NCBI GenBank assembly: GCA_002633025.1
Contig: NMRB01000601.1
Coordinates: forward strand, 187,209 to 251,208
Length of the DNA stretch: 64,000 nucleotides
Origin: Notospermus geniculatus
Taxonomy: Eukaryota > Nemertea > Pilidiophora > Heteronemertea > Lineidae
Direction of reading: 5' to 3'
Both the position numbers and the translations under genes were made by a program. A model generated the notes under the pieces. The model did not search any database. It was not told the DNA's origin and saw only the letters and a program-made list of their open reading frames with translations. Below are positions 34,201 to 45,068 of the stretch, in pieces. Positions within the stretch are counted from its first letter, which is position 1, and each line of letters starts with the position of its first letter.

Positions 34201-36098
34201 TACCGTAGTTGTGCAATGAGAAAAGGAACTGCAATTGTGTTGTTCATTTCATGAGCTGCAGGCAGCAAGGAGTAACCCTATTGGACAGGGATTAGTATCT
34301 TGGAAGACGGGAAAGTGTAATAAGAAAACGCTTTTTTATCAGGAATATTCCGTCGGGCGAATGACCGAAGCGACAGTACTTCGCTGATTTGATCTCAGGT
34401 TGTGGTCATGTACATGTACATGTATGACTCGCTCAATATTGTACACGATGCATTGTTGAAGCAAAAGCATTCTGTTATGACCAAAACTATGCCTAGAGAA
34501 ATTCATGTTTGCTCTTTCAGACATACCTGAAGCGATTTGAATATGGAAATGCACGAACAGACGACCTGTGGGCTGAATTACAAAAGGTAATAGTGTTATT
34601 GGAGCGATGTCTACATGTATTTTCATACAAATCAACGAATAAGACAAAAACAGTCATCCCCTGGCAATAAGTCACGTTAACTTAAAGGGCCTCTAGAGGC
34701 AGCTTTTTAGCAGATATTGATATGATTACTAACACAGAATTGGTGGCATGAGGATGCAACTTGGGCATCATTTTTGAAGTAAAATTTCATCAGTGTCAAC
34801 ATTTGATTCACAATTCATGAGTTCATGGTTGCTAGCGCCACCTGTTGCATAGTAGAAGTACTGTTAGTAGCCTAATAGCGAGCTGCCTCTAGAGGCCCTT
34901 TAAAAACTCTCCTCCACGTGAGAGTTTTCTCGTGTGAGTTGGCTCTCAATGGGATATTCACCATCGTTGGTTTCCTTTAATAGTGAGGTTTCGCAAATCT
35001 GTCGAAACGCGAAGTACAAAATACGAAATTCAACTTCATTTCCAGGACCTATTGTATTTCTGGAGATGGCTGGTATCACTTAATGTCCCTGTTCCCAGTG
35101 CGTCTTTTAGTATATCATTTAAGCCCGGTAGAGTTGGTGCATCTGGGATTTTTAAATTTCCACTTCGTATCTACGAAGTGGAAACGAAAGATAAATTTCA
35201 GATTTTATCATACATGTACACTGTAACTCTATCGATCTAACGTCATATGCTAAAGACGCTCTTGCAGCGGGCGATGTTTGTGGTACCTTGGAGGAATTAT
35301 ACTGACAATTCCTCCAAGGTGGTACCAACCATTTCGTGAAATACATTTGTACATTACGTCATGGAAATAAAGTTTAATTTCGTATTTCGTACTTCGTGTT
35401 TCGTCAGATTTGCGAAACCTCACTATTACCACTTTCATGTACGCCGAGGTCAATGACACAACGACCACCCATACAACTGTAGTATGGAATGCTTTCCCTT
35501 TATTTTTAAAAGGCCCCCGGAAACTCTGGCCGTCCTGCCGTCAAGACCATCATGGACACATGGACCAGGCAAATGGGCTTCCCCGTCGTTACCATCTCCT
35601 CCCCATCTCCAACAAAGATCAGGGCGACGCAGAAACGGTTTCTTTTAGATCCATCCGCGAATACTACTGGGCAGACGTCTGAATTTGGGTTTGTAGAATA
35701 TGCAGCGCCACCGAATAGGAGCTGTCAGTCAGTTGACCAATAGGAGTCACTACGGCCCAATTCAATGGCTAGCGGAACCTTCATGGTTGACTGAGCCCTA
35801 ATCAGAAGAATTTTCTATAGTACTGGTCCGCTAGAACTTTGCTGACATCTTTTTGGCAATAAGCGCGCCTGACTGTTCCTATTCCTGAAATCCCCACTGC
35901 TGCAGTCGGAGGCGAGGAGCCTAAGATTTTAGTCCTGCCGTTCCTTACACACTACACAATCCATAACAACCACATAATGTCAATTCATATGGGCGTTTAT
36001 CCACGGTTGGGGTTATTGCAGATATAAATGGTATGTGCCGTTGACGTATAGGACATCTGATGGCGCCACTGGTCAAAAATGGATGGAAGGTCAGGAGT
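28276..36098 (+). CDS. M1 aminopeptidase exons 2-11, block A' (second copy of the catalytic exons)
   Basis: Exons: 28276-28417, 29263-29394, 29577-29697, 31420-31574, 32775-32888, 33210-33344, 33457-33522, 34521-34586, 35513-35688 and 36022-36098. Each is identical in length and phase to its partner in block A. Exon differences are about fifteen substitutions, nearly all synonymous; I noted one Ile/Val (exon 2) and one Phe/Ser (exon 10). Zinc ligands, catalytic Glu and Tyr, and the unusual GAMEH are all conserved. Exon 11' joins exon 12 (36344) in phase (t|at = Tyr), and exon 1 joins exon 2' in phase. Exon 11 of block A does not join exon 2' in phase (one base meets an exon needing two). A transcript can therefore use A or A', not both in series. 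Confidence 0.9.
28442..28649. repeat. GAGTTTTCGC-family MITE, copy 5, block A' intron 2
   Basis: Orthologous to 19402-19557 with an extra internal repeat. Its left end is 24 bp downstream of the exon 2' donor. A 124-aa frame across it is only the repeat. Confidence 0.85.
29874..30106. mobile_element. MITE with CTAGGAATCCAC / GTGGATTCCTAG ends, only in block A'
   Basis: Ends are inverse complements and the interior carries 'tttgcgacttgctttgcaac' inversely repeated as 'gcaaagcaagtcgcaacgc'. The block A intron lacks it. A copy in the opposite orientation lies at 52899-53138. Confidence 0.8.
30533..30930. repeat. AGTGAGGTTTCGC element, intron 4, block A'
   Basis: Orthologous to 21187-21588, with small indels. 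Confidence 0.8.
31842..32045. repeat. Minisatellite, about 27-bp unit, block A' intron 5
   Basis: Orthologous to 22706-22935 with fewer units. Confidence 0.85.
32565..32755. repeat. AT-rich palindromic MITE, intron 5, block A'
   Basis: Orthologous to 23455-23645. Its right arm ends close to the exon 6' acceptor (exon 32775). Confidence 0.8.
34686..34899. mobile_element. piggyBac-like MITE with TTAA target duplication
   Basis: A 214-bp element with ends AGGGCCTCTAGAGGCAGCT and AGCTGCCTCTAGAGGCCCT, flanked on each side by TTAA (34682-34685 and 34900-34903). Block A has the empty site with a single TTAA (near 25560, 'aacttaaaaactcc'). TTAA duplication is the hallmark of piggyBac transposition; assigning a family without a transposase is inference. 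Confidence 0.88.
34982..35424. repeat. AGTGAGGTTTCGC element, intron 9, block A'
   Basis: Orthologous to 25644-26007, with an extra small hairpin ('ccttggaggaattatac' and its inverse) inserted near 35286-35320. Confidence 0.8.
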
Positions 36099-36343
36099 GT
36101 AAGTATGAAGAAAATTTTAGTTGAATGTTCGTAGAAATGCTAGAGTTGTGCTCAATATGTGGGCACTTCGAGGACTTCAGATTTCATACCTCGAGCACCC
36201 GTCTTCCTTCACCAACGTAGGCCTAGAGAACCCCTGCGATATAGAGTTTGCCAAGTCTGTTCCGGGATCCAGCCGTCAAAATCGTTTCAAATTCATGTTT
36301 CGTAATTCATCTTTCTTTCACAATAAATTTTTTCTTGTTTTAG

Positions 36344-36486
36344 ATATTGAATTTGACTCCCCTATAGATACGGCCACACCCAACGCATGGATCAAGTTCA
36401 ACGTCAACCAAACTGCATTCTACCGCGTCAACTACCCCGCGGACCAATGGCAGAAACTGGCCAAATTGTTGGAAACATCGCATCAG
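36344..36486 (+). CDS. M1 aminopeptidase exon 12 (single copy)
   Basis: Acceptor ttttag before 36344 and donor gtaaat after 36486. It encodes IEFDSPIDTATP, then NAWIKFNVNQTAFYRVNYP and QWQKLAKLLETSHQ, the typical linker from the beta domain into the C-terminal helical (ERAP1_C-like) domain. It accepts exon 11 or 11' in phase (t|at) and ends in phase 0. With exon 1 it is the only exon present once, lying between the two duplicated blocks. Confidence 0.92.
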
Positions 36487-37046
36487 GTAAATATAATATG
36501 ACGCTTTCGTATAAAAACCGCCAGAAAACCTACAACTGAAGCAGTTGTTAGGTGCAATGAAGACAAGAGTCGAGAACTTGGACCAGGTTCGGCGAGTCAG
36601 TGCCACGTGTTGAACCTTTATATACATGCTAATGACACGAGTAGGATAATTAGACGTATCTGGTCCAGTGACGGATGCCCCTCTTTCTTTATTGACCGCA
36701 TAGGTTACTTTATAAAGATAATCACACATTGATGTTGATAATGATACTATTGTTGTGTATACAAATTAACTTTGATATCTCCTCGTAATGATATTACGAC
36801 CACTAATTGGCGATACCCCATTTATTAGGTCCTATTCTGTATTATTTGACCTCAGCCGCAAGACAGATAACCATTATATTATCTTATACTTTAAGTTACA
36901 TGTAACTACATGTAAATGTTTTGTATCGGAGAAAAATCAACTGATGTAAACTACTGTATACCAATTTGTTTTTTTTCGATTGATAAACTATTGTAGGCCC
37001 CACCTTCTGTTTGTAATTCGCTTTCAAGCAGCACTGATTGAAAATT

Positions 37047-37130
37047 GTGTAAAAAATTGTAAAAAATTGTAAAAAATTGTAAAAAATTGTAAAAAATTGT
37101 AAAAAAATTGTAAAAAATAGTTAAAGGCAT
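37047..37130. repeat. Tandem GTAAAAAATT decamer array at the left edge of block C
   Basis: About eight units of 'attgtaaaaa'. A shorter array of the same unit at 40972-41006 marks the left edge of block C', so the duplication junction lies in this simple repeat. Confidence 0.85.
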
Positions 37131-37150
37131 CATTCAACGTATATTTTTAG

Positions 37151-40049
37151 ACATTAGCTGTTGCTGACAGGTCAGGTTTGGTAGACGATGCCTTCAGTCT
37201 GGCCTCAGCGGAGGAGATCCCTATGAACACTCTCCTAGATATGATCAAGTATCTGAAGAGTGAGGAACATTTCCTTCCATGGCGGAGCGCAAAACGTGGC
37301 CTCTCCCGCATCAGTGATATGCTGGAATTCACTGGAACCTTCGGTAAATGGCGGGTAAGTATGGTACTGCGTAATAACGGGCATCCTGAGGTACACACAT
37401 AGGGGTCGCTCGCTCGCGCCGTCACGGTACACTCCGTATGCGGTGACGGAGGGACCGAGCAGCAGGCCTACCATGTAACATCTTGTACTACCGAAAGCAG
37501 TTGAATCGGTATGTATCTGTTTTGATACCACAAACTGTTGCTCGAATAGTAACTTTGTTCCTTCATTGAAAGAATCGCACAAAATCGTGATATGAATAAT
37601 TTTTGTCATCATTTTATAGTCATAAACATTTTGTTGATATTTCTTTGTCTTATTTGACAGAAATTCGTCGTGAATATTGTGCAACCCGCCATGGCAAGGC
37701 TAGGATGGAACAACACAGGGTCGCACCTTGAGAAGTAAGTAGGCCTAGATGGGGATTTAGGCGAGGGTGCAAGATATGAGAGGTCGTAGGTTCGATTCCT
37801 GTCAAGCGCTGCGCTCGCCGGCCACGTCGCATACCAACTGGTTTCTAAAACAGCACATTTTATGAACTTCATTCGATTCCGTCCAAGATGACTTTGTTAT
37901 TTTTTTAGATTGAGCCGAGGAGACATCATTGAGATGTCGTGCATGCACGATGAACCATCGTGTCTAACCAGCGCCGAATCTAAACTGGCAGGTTGGATAG
38001 ACAGAAGAGACGTGTGAGTATGACCAGAATATCTTCTGTGGCGTCTGGTCAATAGGCATATTATCCGTAATCTGTGATCGGTCGCTAATTCTAGGAAGTC
38101 AATCAGACCTTTCCTTGCTGTTTTGTCATTAATCAAATCCGGATGATAAATGATGTTACCTTGCTATTTCTGTAGAATCCACCCAAATCTCCGTTCCTTG
38201 GTTTACAAATTCGGAATGAAGAAATCAGGCGGACGCAAAGAATGGGACTTCATGTGGAACCAGTACAAAACCACTACCTCACCCCAAGAGAGGGTCAAAC
38301 TACTCTACGGCATGGCTTGGACCGGCGAGACATGGCTGTTAAAAAGGTATCTCATGTGGCCAACCCTTTAAAGTCATGGACACTGCTATACTTATAACTA
38401 TTAACAAGGACCGTCTTGAAGAAGTCATTTATTCATTTCAGTCGTGGTGAATCAGTCTGATAACTAAAACTTTTCCCCTTTTTCAGATATCTAGATTACG
38501 CATCTGATCCGACCAAAATTAGGGACCAAGACTTTTTCTCCGTCATATCATACATGGCTGGAAACCCAGTGGGTTTTCAAGTCGTATGGGATTACGTCCG
38601 CGAAAATTATGATCGTCTTGTAAAGAGGTAAAAGGTTCTACCCGTAGGCCTAGCTGCAGAAAAAAGGATCAATTCTTACCTCATGCCATCGCTGACCACT
38701 TTGTAGAACGTTGGAGGAATTCCTCCAAGGTAGAACTGACATTGCTAAACTACATGGGCCGATTTCACAAAGGGCGTTTAAAGCCGGTGACAGACTAGCG
38801 CGACGCAGCGCGGAGGTAAGCGTTTTCTTTTGTGTTTTCAGGCACCACTGAGCACCATGTGCAGTGGAGCGCAAAAACACAAAAGAAAACGCGTCGCTCC
38901 GCGTCGCGTACGCACTAGTCTGTCACCGGCTTAAGACTTAGATGCGTGTAACTTCTTCAAATGCATGGTGGACATGGTGGAAGTGCGTGCATTTAGTGAA
39001 GTTACACGCGTTTTTAAAAGACTTAAAAGTCTTTTTGAAATCGGCCCAGTGTGTCTCGCCGCGACGGTTGCAAACACTCTCCGTGTGCATATTGGTCTTT
39101 TCACTCATCTTCCTCGAGATGGAGACTGTGCTGTTCATTTGGGCAGTGCTCGAATGCATGTACAGTAGGCTGCATGTAGGTGTTAGATGTATCTGAAAGC
39201 GAATCAGCTGAAAAGATCACGGCCATTGAAAAAGATGTTGCGTTTGGTTTCAGATTTGGTCTCGGTAATCGTTACTTTGGTCGTATGATACCTGGAATCA
39301 TTGATGGGTTCACAACGGAACCTGAACTAAAGCAGGTGAGAATGTGATGATGTGATTTCCTTAGTGTTGCAATGAACAAGAGAAAAAAGAGGTTTTGAAA
39401 TACAACGAAATGAAACGCAACCTTTGAATGAGATTTCACGCCTTTTTTCACATTATATAATCATTGATGAATGGCGATCAGTGTGTAAAGCCGCCCATAC
39501 ACGTTCAATATTATTGCACAATATGAGGACCAAAATGGGCGATATTATTGCCAATCTTTCTTCCACCCGTTATACCAGAAGCACATGCCCCTATTTTGGG
39601 CCCCATATTGCGCAATAATATTGATCGTGTATGGCCGGCTTAAGGCTCCAGTTCCATAGAGTTCACGTTTACTTTTTTCTCGCGTTACACTTCACGTTTT
39701 CCTTTCGTTCCTCGGAGAAAGCATGCCATAGGACAGGTAATGTGTGTCTCGTTGTGCGCTGAATCGAGGAACGAAAGGAAAACGTGAAGCGTGGCGCGTG
39801 AAAAGTGTGAACGTGAACTCTATGGAACTGGAGCCTTATGTACCACATCGCACAGTGACGAAGTCAATGTTTCTCTAAGTCCGCCGCCATGTTTTTTTCC
39901 AGGCCGAGGCTTTCTTCGCCAAGTACCCGGATGCAGGCGCTGGAGCACGTGCTCGTGAGCAGGCCTTGGAGACGATCAAGAGTAACATCTATTGGATAAA
40001 GACGCATGAGGCAACGATTAAAAGTTGGCTGATCAGTCAAAACTACTGA
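37151..40049 (+). CDS. M1 aminopeptidase exons 13-19, block C (C-terminal domain and stop)
   Basis: Exons 37151-37354, 37661-37734, 37909-38013, 38176-38346, 38487-38627, 39254-39335 and 39903-40049 (stop TGA). Phases agree throughout and with exon 12. They encode the helical C-terminal domain typical of APN, APA and ERAP: ADRSGLVDDAFSLA, then NIVQPAMARLGWN, SRGDIIEMSCMHDEPSC, a helical repeat region with ETWLLKRYLDYA and NPVGFQVVWDYVRENYD, and a final SNIYWIKTHEATIKSWL. This domain caps the active site in the family. A polyadenylation signal follows at 40545. Several MITEs sit in the last introns (38756-39047 and 39487-39837) and are missing from C'. Confidence 0.92.
37757..37815 (+). repeat. 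tRNA-like (SINE) fragment in intron 14, block C
   Basis: Contains 'gaggtcgtaggttcgattcc', which matches an RNA polymerase III B box (GGTTCGATTCC), followed by 'tgtcaagcgctgcgctcgcc'. No complete cloverleaf is visible. The orthologous fragment in block C' is at 41703-41765 (with a G-to-C change in the B box). Confidence 0.4.
38756..39047. mobile_element. Harbinger-like MITE with another MITE nested inside
   Basis: Outer ends GGGCCGATTTCACAAAG and CTTTTTGAAATCGGCCC match the element at 19272-19398. A second palindrome is inserted within it at 38783-38930, with ends GCCGGTGACAGACTAG and CTAGTCTGTCACCGGC, bordered by TTAA-like sequence. Block C' lacks both and has instead a short tandem repeat ('tgccatcgctgaacactttg'). 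Confidence 0.8.
39487..39837. mobile_element. Two adjacent palindromic MITEs, present only in block C
   Basis: The first (39487-39643) has arms 'agccgcccatacacg' and 'cgtgtatggccggct'. The second (39642-39837) has arms 'aaggctccagttccatagag' and 'ctctatggaactggagcctt'. Block C' reads straight through ('gcgatcagcacatcgcacag' at 44538-44557), giving the empty site for the pair. Confidence 0.8.
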
Positions 40050-40544
40050 TGCTGATGACTCTGTTTTGTTAACGTGCGTCACTAGCTAGGGTTGTGGAGT
40101 TTTCGACTATGGGATTTGAAAGAAATACATATATTCGTTAAGTTTCAATCAAACTCCTGTCTTTTCCTTTACACCTTCTGATCAAGCAGTTTCAATTGCC
40201 AATGATCAGGGCTCGTGCGACATGAGTCCCAAGAGAATGTGTCAAGAGAGACGGAATTTTAGGCCTGTTTTTCGTATCAAGCCAATGATTAAAGAAATAC
40301 ATGTATTCGTAAATTTTCAATCAAACTCCTGTCTTTTCCTTTACACCTTCTGATCAAGCAATTTCAATTGCCAATGATCAGGGCTCGTGCGACATGAGTC
40401 CCAAGAGAATGTGTCAAGAGGGACGGAATTTTAGGCCTGTTTTTCGTATCAAGCCAATGATTATCTGTATGTTATTCATTCGATTCTGTGAACTGTGAAC
40501 GTGATTCTTGTAACCTGATTTGTAAATTAGAACTGTTCTGGTGA

Positions 40545-40550
40545 AATAAA
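40545..40550 (+). terminator. AATAAA polyadenylation signal, block C
   Basis: Exact hexamer 496 bp after the TGA of exon 19. The 3' UTR contains a direct duplication (around 40113-40262 and 40283-40463) that block C' has only once. Confidence 0.6.
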
Positions 40551-40818
40551 AATGCGATGATATTTTTCATAGTGTTTCGTCGTGGAAACATCCTCTCAGA
40601 GCATCAAGACATCTCCTCCGTATACGCAACAGAGCCGAGAGTGAAATGACTTTAGTCTCGGGGGATGGAGTGAAGCAGGAACATGATTGAGCTCGAGCGT
40701 GGTGAGTCGTGAAAGTGAATGGCCTAGTGTGACATGTCGGCAAAGATGGCAGTAGTGAGTATTTGATACATGTGCTCATTCCCAGATTGTTCCAAAAAGA
40801 GAGTCATCATCGTCACAC

Positions 40819-40971
40819 CTAGGGGTATATATGTACCAAGTTTCAGATCAATAGCTCTGGCGGTTACGAAACGTGCCCTGCTAACGGACAACGACGACGA
40901 CGGACGACGACGGACGACGACGGACGACGGACGCACAACCATTGTATAAGCTCACCACGGTGAGCTAAAAA
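40819..40971. repeat. Spacer between C and C' with a (GACGACG)n tract and an AAGCTCACC hairpin
   Basis: About 150 bp found only here: 'gacaacgacgacgacgg' repeats, then 'ataagctcaccacggtgagc', a small hairpin. This looks like the 3' end of a dispersed repeat. It separates the two copies of the 3' half of the gene. Confidence 0.5.
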
Positions 40972-41035
40972 ATGTAAAAAAATTGTAAAAAATTGTAAAA
41001 AATTGTTAAAGGCATCATTCAACGTATATTTTTAG

Positions 41036-44000
41036 ACATTAGCTGTTGCTGACAGGTCAGGTTTGGTAGACGATGCCTTCAGCCTGGCCTCAGCGGAGGA
41101 GATCCCTATGAACACTCTCCTAGATATGATCAAGTATCTGAAGAGTGAGGAACATTTCCTTCCATGGCGGAGCGCAAAACGTGGCCTCTCCCGCATCAGC
41201 GATATGCTGGAATTCACTGGAACCTTCGGTAAATGGCGGGTAAGTATGGTACTGGGAAGTACTTCATCCTGAGGTACATACATAGGGGTTCGCTCGCTCG
41301 CGCCGTCACGACACTCCGTGCGCGGTGACGAAGGGAGCGAGCACTAGGCCTACCAGTAGGTCCTGATATCCTGAGGAAGTCTAACGGGGGAAAGGAGGTA
41401 TGAATCGGTTTGTGACTATCGATTGATGTAACATCTTGTACTGCCGAGAGCACATGAATCAGTATGTATCTGTGTTGATACCACAAACTGTTGCTCGAAT
41501 AGTAACTTTGTTCCTTCATCGAAAGAATCGCACAAAATCGTGATATGAATAATTTTTGTCATCATTTTTATTGTCATATACATTTTATTGATGTTTCGTT
41601 GCCTCTTGGACAGAAATTCGTCGTGAATATTGTGCAACCCGCCATGGCAAGGCTAGGATGGAACAACACAGGGTCGCATCTTGAGAAGTAAGTATAGGTG
41701 GGGATTTAGGCGAGAGCGCAAGGTATGAGAGGTCGTAGGTTCCATTCCTGTCAAGCGCTGCGCTCGCCGTTCCCTTGCGATTACCTTATAAGGACTGCCA
41801 TATAATAGTCCACGTCCTTATGTCGTTCTGCGGAAACATCGTGTTAGAGCAAATTTGAACCCAGGTTTAGGACCCTTATGAACCCGGCTCTGAGAAACGT
41901 CATGTTGCCAAAAAATCTTTTGCCGATTATAGCCGCTAGGGGGCACTTTCTGGGGGAAGGGCAAAAAAGGGCAATTTTTCAATTTTCATTGCAATTGCAT
42001 CTATTTACCATTCTTATTCATTTTCCATCCTCAGGACATAAAATTCATGAGGATTTATTGTGCAATATTAGAGCGACATGAATTTATTTAATAGAAAAGC
42101 CATTACATTTACATACTTTAAATGCGTTTTTCTCAGTTATTTGTTTTTTCAACAAATACACTTCGCAATACATATTATAAAATAACCCTGCTGGTATTAG
42201 AGCAAATCTGGACCCAGGTTTAGGACCCTTGGCTACCCAGGTTTTGGAAAAGTCATGTTGCCAAAAAATGTTTTGCTGGCAACAACCGCTAGGGCGTTTT
42301 GAATTTTGGGAACTGACTTTTTCATTGGACGCCGATGGACGCAACAACTGAGCTTTGTACAGGAGAATGGGAGTACGATGCACAGCTAACTTTTGAACGG
42401 TTGGATTTACACCCCATAAATGTATTACCAACAGATAGAAATATGGTGCCTCGGAATCAGATAGGCATATTCTTAATTGTTTTCAGTTGTTATGTAATAA
42501 GAGACGACTTTTTTATATAAATTAACACAAAAATGAGTCAAATGCCGTCAAAATACATAAAACGTCATTTCCAATTACGTCGCTGCTTCAAAACTCCAAA
42601 GAATAGGCTTATTTTATTCCGAGGTACTATGTTTCTATCTGTTGGTAATACATTTATGGGGTGTAAATCCAACCGTTCAAAAGTTAGCTGTACATCGGCC
42701 CCATTCTCCTGTACAAAGCTCAGTCGTTGCGTCAACTGACGTCCAATGATAAAGCCAGTTCCCAAAATTCAAAACGCCCTAGCGGCTGTTGCGGGCAAAA
42801 GATTTTTTGGCAACATGACTTTTCTGAAAGCTGGGTCGCCAAGGGTCCTAAACCTGGGTTCAGATTTGCTCTAACACGATGTTTCCGCAGAACGACATAA
42901 GGACGTGGACTATAAGGTAACCGCAAGGGAACGCAACCGCGTCTCAAGCCAAAATCGCAACAGTGGGTCACCCGCTTAAAGCTACTGGTTTCTAAAACAC
43001 CACACTTATGAATTCCATCCGATTCTGTCCAAGATGACTTTGTTATTTTTTGGGAGTGACTCTATTTTTTTAGATTGAGCCGAGGAGACATCATTGAGAT
43101 GTCGTGCATGCACGATGAACCATCGTGTCTAACCAGCGCCGAATCTAAACTGGCAGGTTGGATAGACAGAGGAGACGTGTGAGTATGATCAGATAGTAGA
43201 CCTTCTCTGGCGTCTGGTCAACCGGCATATTAGCCATAATTTGTGATTGGTCGCTTTTAGGAAGTCAATCAGACCATTCCTTGCTGTTTTATCAGATCTC
43301 TGCAGGGACCTTATTCACGAAGCTCCCGTAACTTACGGGAGTGCGCAAACTATTGTGTCATTTTGTGGACAACCTATTGTTCACTATCAGCCTGACAAAG
43401 GATTTGCGTACCCTTAAAGTTACGGGAGCTTTGTGAATAAGGTCCCAGGATAATAAGTGACGTTACCTTGCTATTTCTGTAGAATCCACCCAAACCTCCG
43501 TTCCTTGGTTTACAAATTCGGAATGAAGAAATCAGGAGGTCGCAAAGAATGGGACTTCATGTGGAACCAGTACAAAACCACTACCTCACCCCAAGAGAGG
43601 GTCAAACTACTCTACGGCATGGCTTGGACCGGCGAGACATGGCTGTTAAAAAGGTATCTTATTGCTCTTAATCTCATGTGGCCAACCTCATGGACACTGC
43701 CGTACTGTTAACAAGTACCGTCTTGATAGAGTCATTCGTTTCAGTTATAAGTGTGGTGAACTAAAACTTTCCCCTTTTTCAGATATCTAGATTACGCATC
43801 TGATCCGACCAAAATTAGGGACCAAGACTTTTTCTCCGTCATATCATACATGGCTGGAAACCCAGTGGGTTTTCAAGTCGTATGGGATTACGTCCGCGAA
43901 AATTATGATCGTCTTGTAAAGAGGTAAAAGGTTCTCCCCGTAGGCCTAGCTGCAGAAAAAAGGATACCTCATGCCATCGCTGAACACTTTGTAGACCTAC

Positions 44001-44748
44001 ATTGTACCTCATGCCATCGCTGAAATCTTTGTAGACCTACCTAATGCCATCGCTGAACACTTTGTAGACCTACCTCATGCCATCGCTGAACACTTTGTAG
44101 AACTGATATCGCCGCGACGGTTGCAAACACTCTCCGTGTGCATATTGGTATTTTCACTCATCTCCCTCGAGATGGAGACTGCTGTTCATTTGGTCAGTGC
44201 TCGAATGCATGTAGAGTATAGGCTGCATGTAGGTGTTAGATGTATCTGAAAGAATCAGCTGAAAAGATCACGGCCATTGAAAAAGATGTTGCGTTTGGTT
44301 TCAGATTTGGTCTCGGTAATCGTTACTTTGGTCGTATGATACCTGGAATCATTGATGGGTTTACAACGGAACCTGAACTGAAGCAGGTGAGAATGTGATG
44401 ATGTGATCCTTAGCTGAGTGTTGCAATGAACAAGAGAAAAAAGAGGTTTTGAAATACCGGGTACAACGAAATGAAACGCAACGTTTGAAGAATGAGATTT
44501 CACGCCTTTTTTCACATATTATAATCATTGATGAATGGCGATCAGCACATCGCACAGTGACGAAGTCAATGTTTCTCTAAGTCCGCCATGTTTTTTTCCA
44601 GGCCGAGGCTTTCTTCGCCAAGTACCCGGATGCAGGCGCTGGAGCACGTGCTCGTGAGCAGGCCTTGGAGACGATCAAGAGTAACATCTATTGGATAAAG
44701 ACGCATGAGGCAACGATTAAAAGTTGGCTGATCAGTCAAAACTACTGA
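41036..44748 (+). CDS. M1 aminopeptidase exons 13-19, block C' (second copy)
   Basis: Exons 41036-41239, 41614-41687, 43074-43178, 43483-43653, 43783-43923, 44305-44386 and 44602-44748 (stop TGA). Lengths and phases are identical to block C. Coding differences are few; I noted one amino-acid change (Arg to Gly in exon 15: DRRDV versus DRGDV), the rest silent. There is no exon 1-12 between the block C polyadenylation site and this block. It can be expressed only by skipping all of block C, or it belongs to a second haplotype. A polyadenylation signal lies at 45069. Confidence 0.88.
41770..42981. mobile_element. 1.2-kb foldback element in intron 14 of block C' only
   Basis: Nested inverted repeats: outer 'ttcccttgcgattacc' with 'aaggtaaccgcaaggga'; next 'cggaaacatcgtgttagagc' with 'gctctaacacgatgtttccg'; then an inner pair around 'caactgagctttgtacagg' (42347) and 'ctgtacaaagctcagt' (42709). 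An extra direct copy of the 'agagcaaatctggacccagg' unit lies at 42198. Block C has no such insertion between matching flanks ('gctgcgctcgccg' and 'actggtttctaaaac'). The right end matches the MITE at 2361-2516. It has no transposase. Three apparent frames of 60-115 codons inside are arm mirror images. Confidence 0.82.
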
Positions 44749-45068
44749 TGCTGGTGAATCTGTTTTGTTAACGTGCGTCACTATAGGGTTGTGCAGTTTT
44801 CGACTGTGGGATTTGAAAGAAATACATGTATTCGTAATTTTCAATCAAACTCCGGTCTTTTCCTTTACACCTTCTGATCAAGCAATTTCAATTGACAATG
44901 ATCAGGGCTCGTGCGACATGAGTCCCAAGAGAATGTGTCAAGAGAGACGGAATTTTAGGCCTGTTTTTCGTATCAAGCCAATGATTATCTGTATGTTATT
45001 CATTCGATTCTGTGAACTGTGAACGTGATTCTTGTAACCTGATTTGTAAATTAGAACTGTTCTGGTGA

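Larger units (their letters stand above)
27900..36204. repeat. Duplicated block A' (second copy of exons 2-11)
   Basis: Direct repeat of 18727-26811. It lacks the Harbinger-like MITE of intron 2 and carries two insertions not found in A: a 233-bp element at 29874-30106 and a TTAA-flanked element at 34686-34899. Confidence 0.92.
37060..40818. repeat. Duplicated block C (aminopeptidase exons 13-19 and 3' UTR)
   Basis: Repeated in the same orientation as block C' at about 40975-45342. The right edge of both is 'gagtcatcatcgtcac'. Confidence 0.9.

Noticed and set aside
36951-37133. 60-codon minus-strand frame rich in Phe, Tyr and Asn
   Set aside because: It is translation of the tandem GTAAAAAATT array.
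42084-42431. 115-codon minus-strand frame and neighbouring frames
   Set aside because: They lie inside the foldback at 41770-42981 and are arm mirror images.
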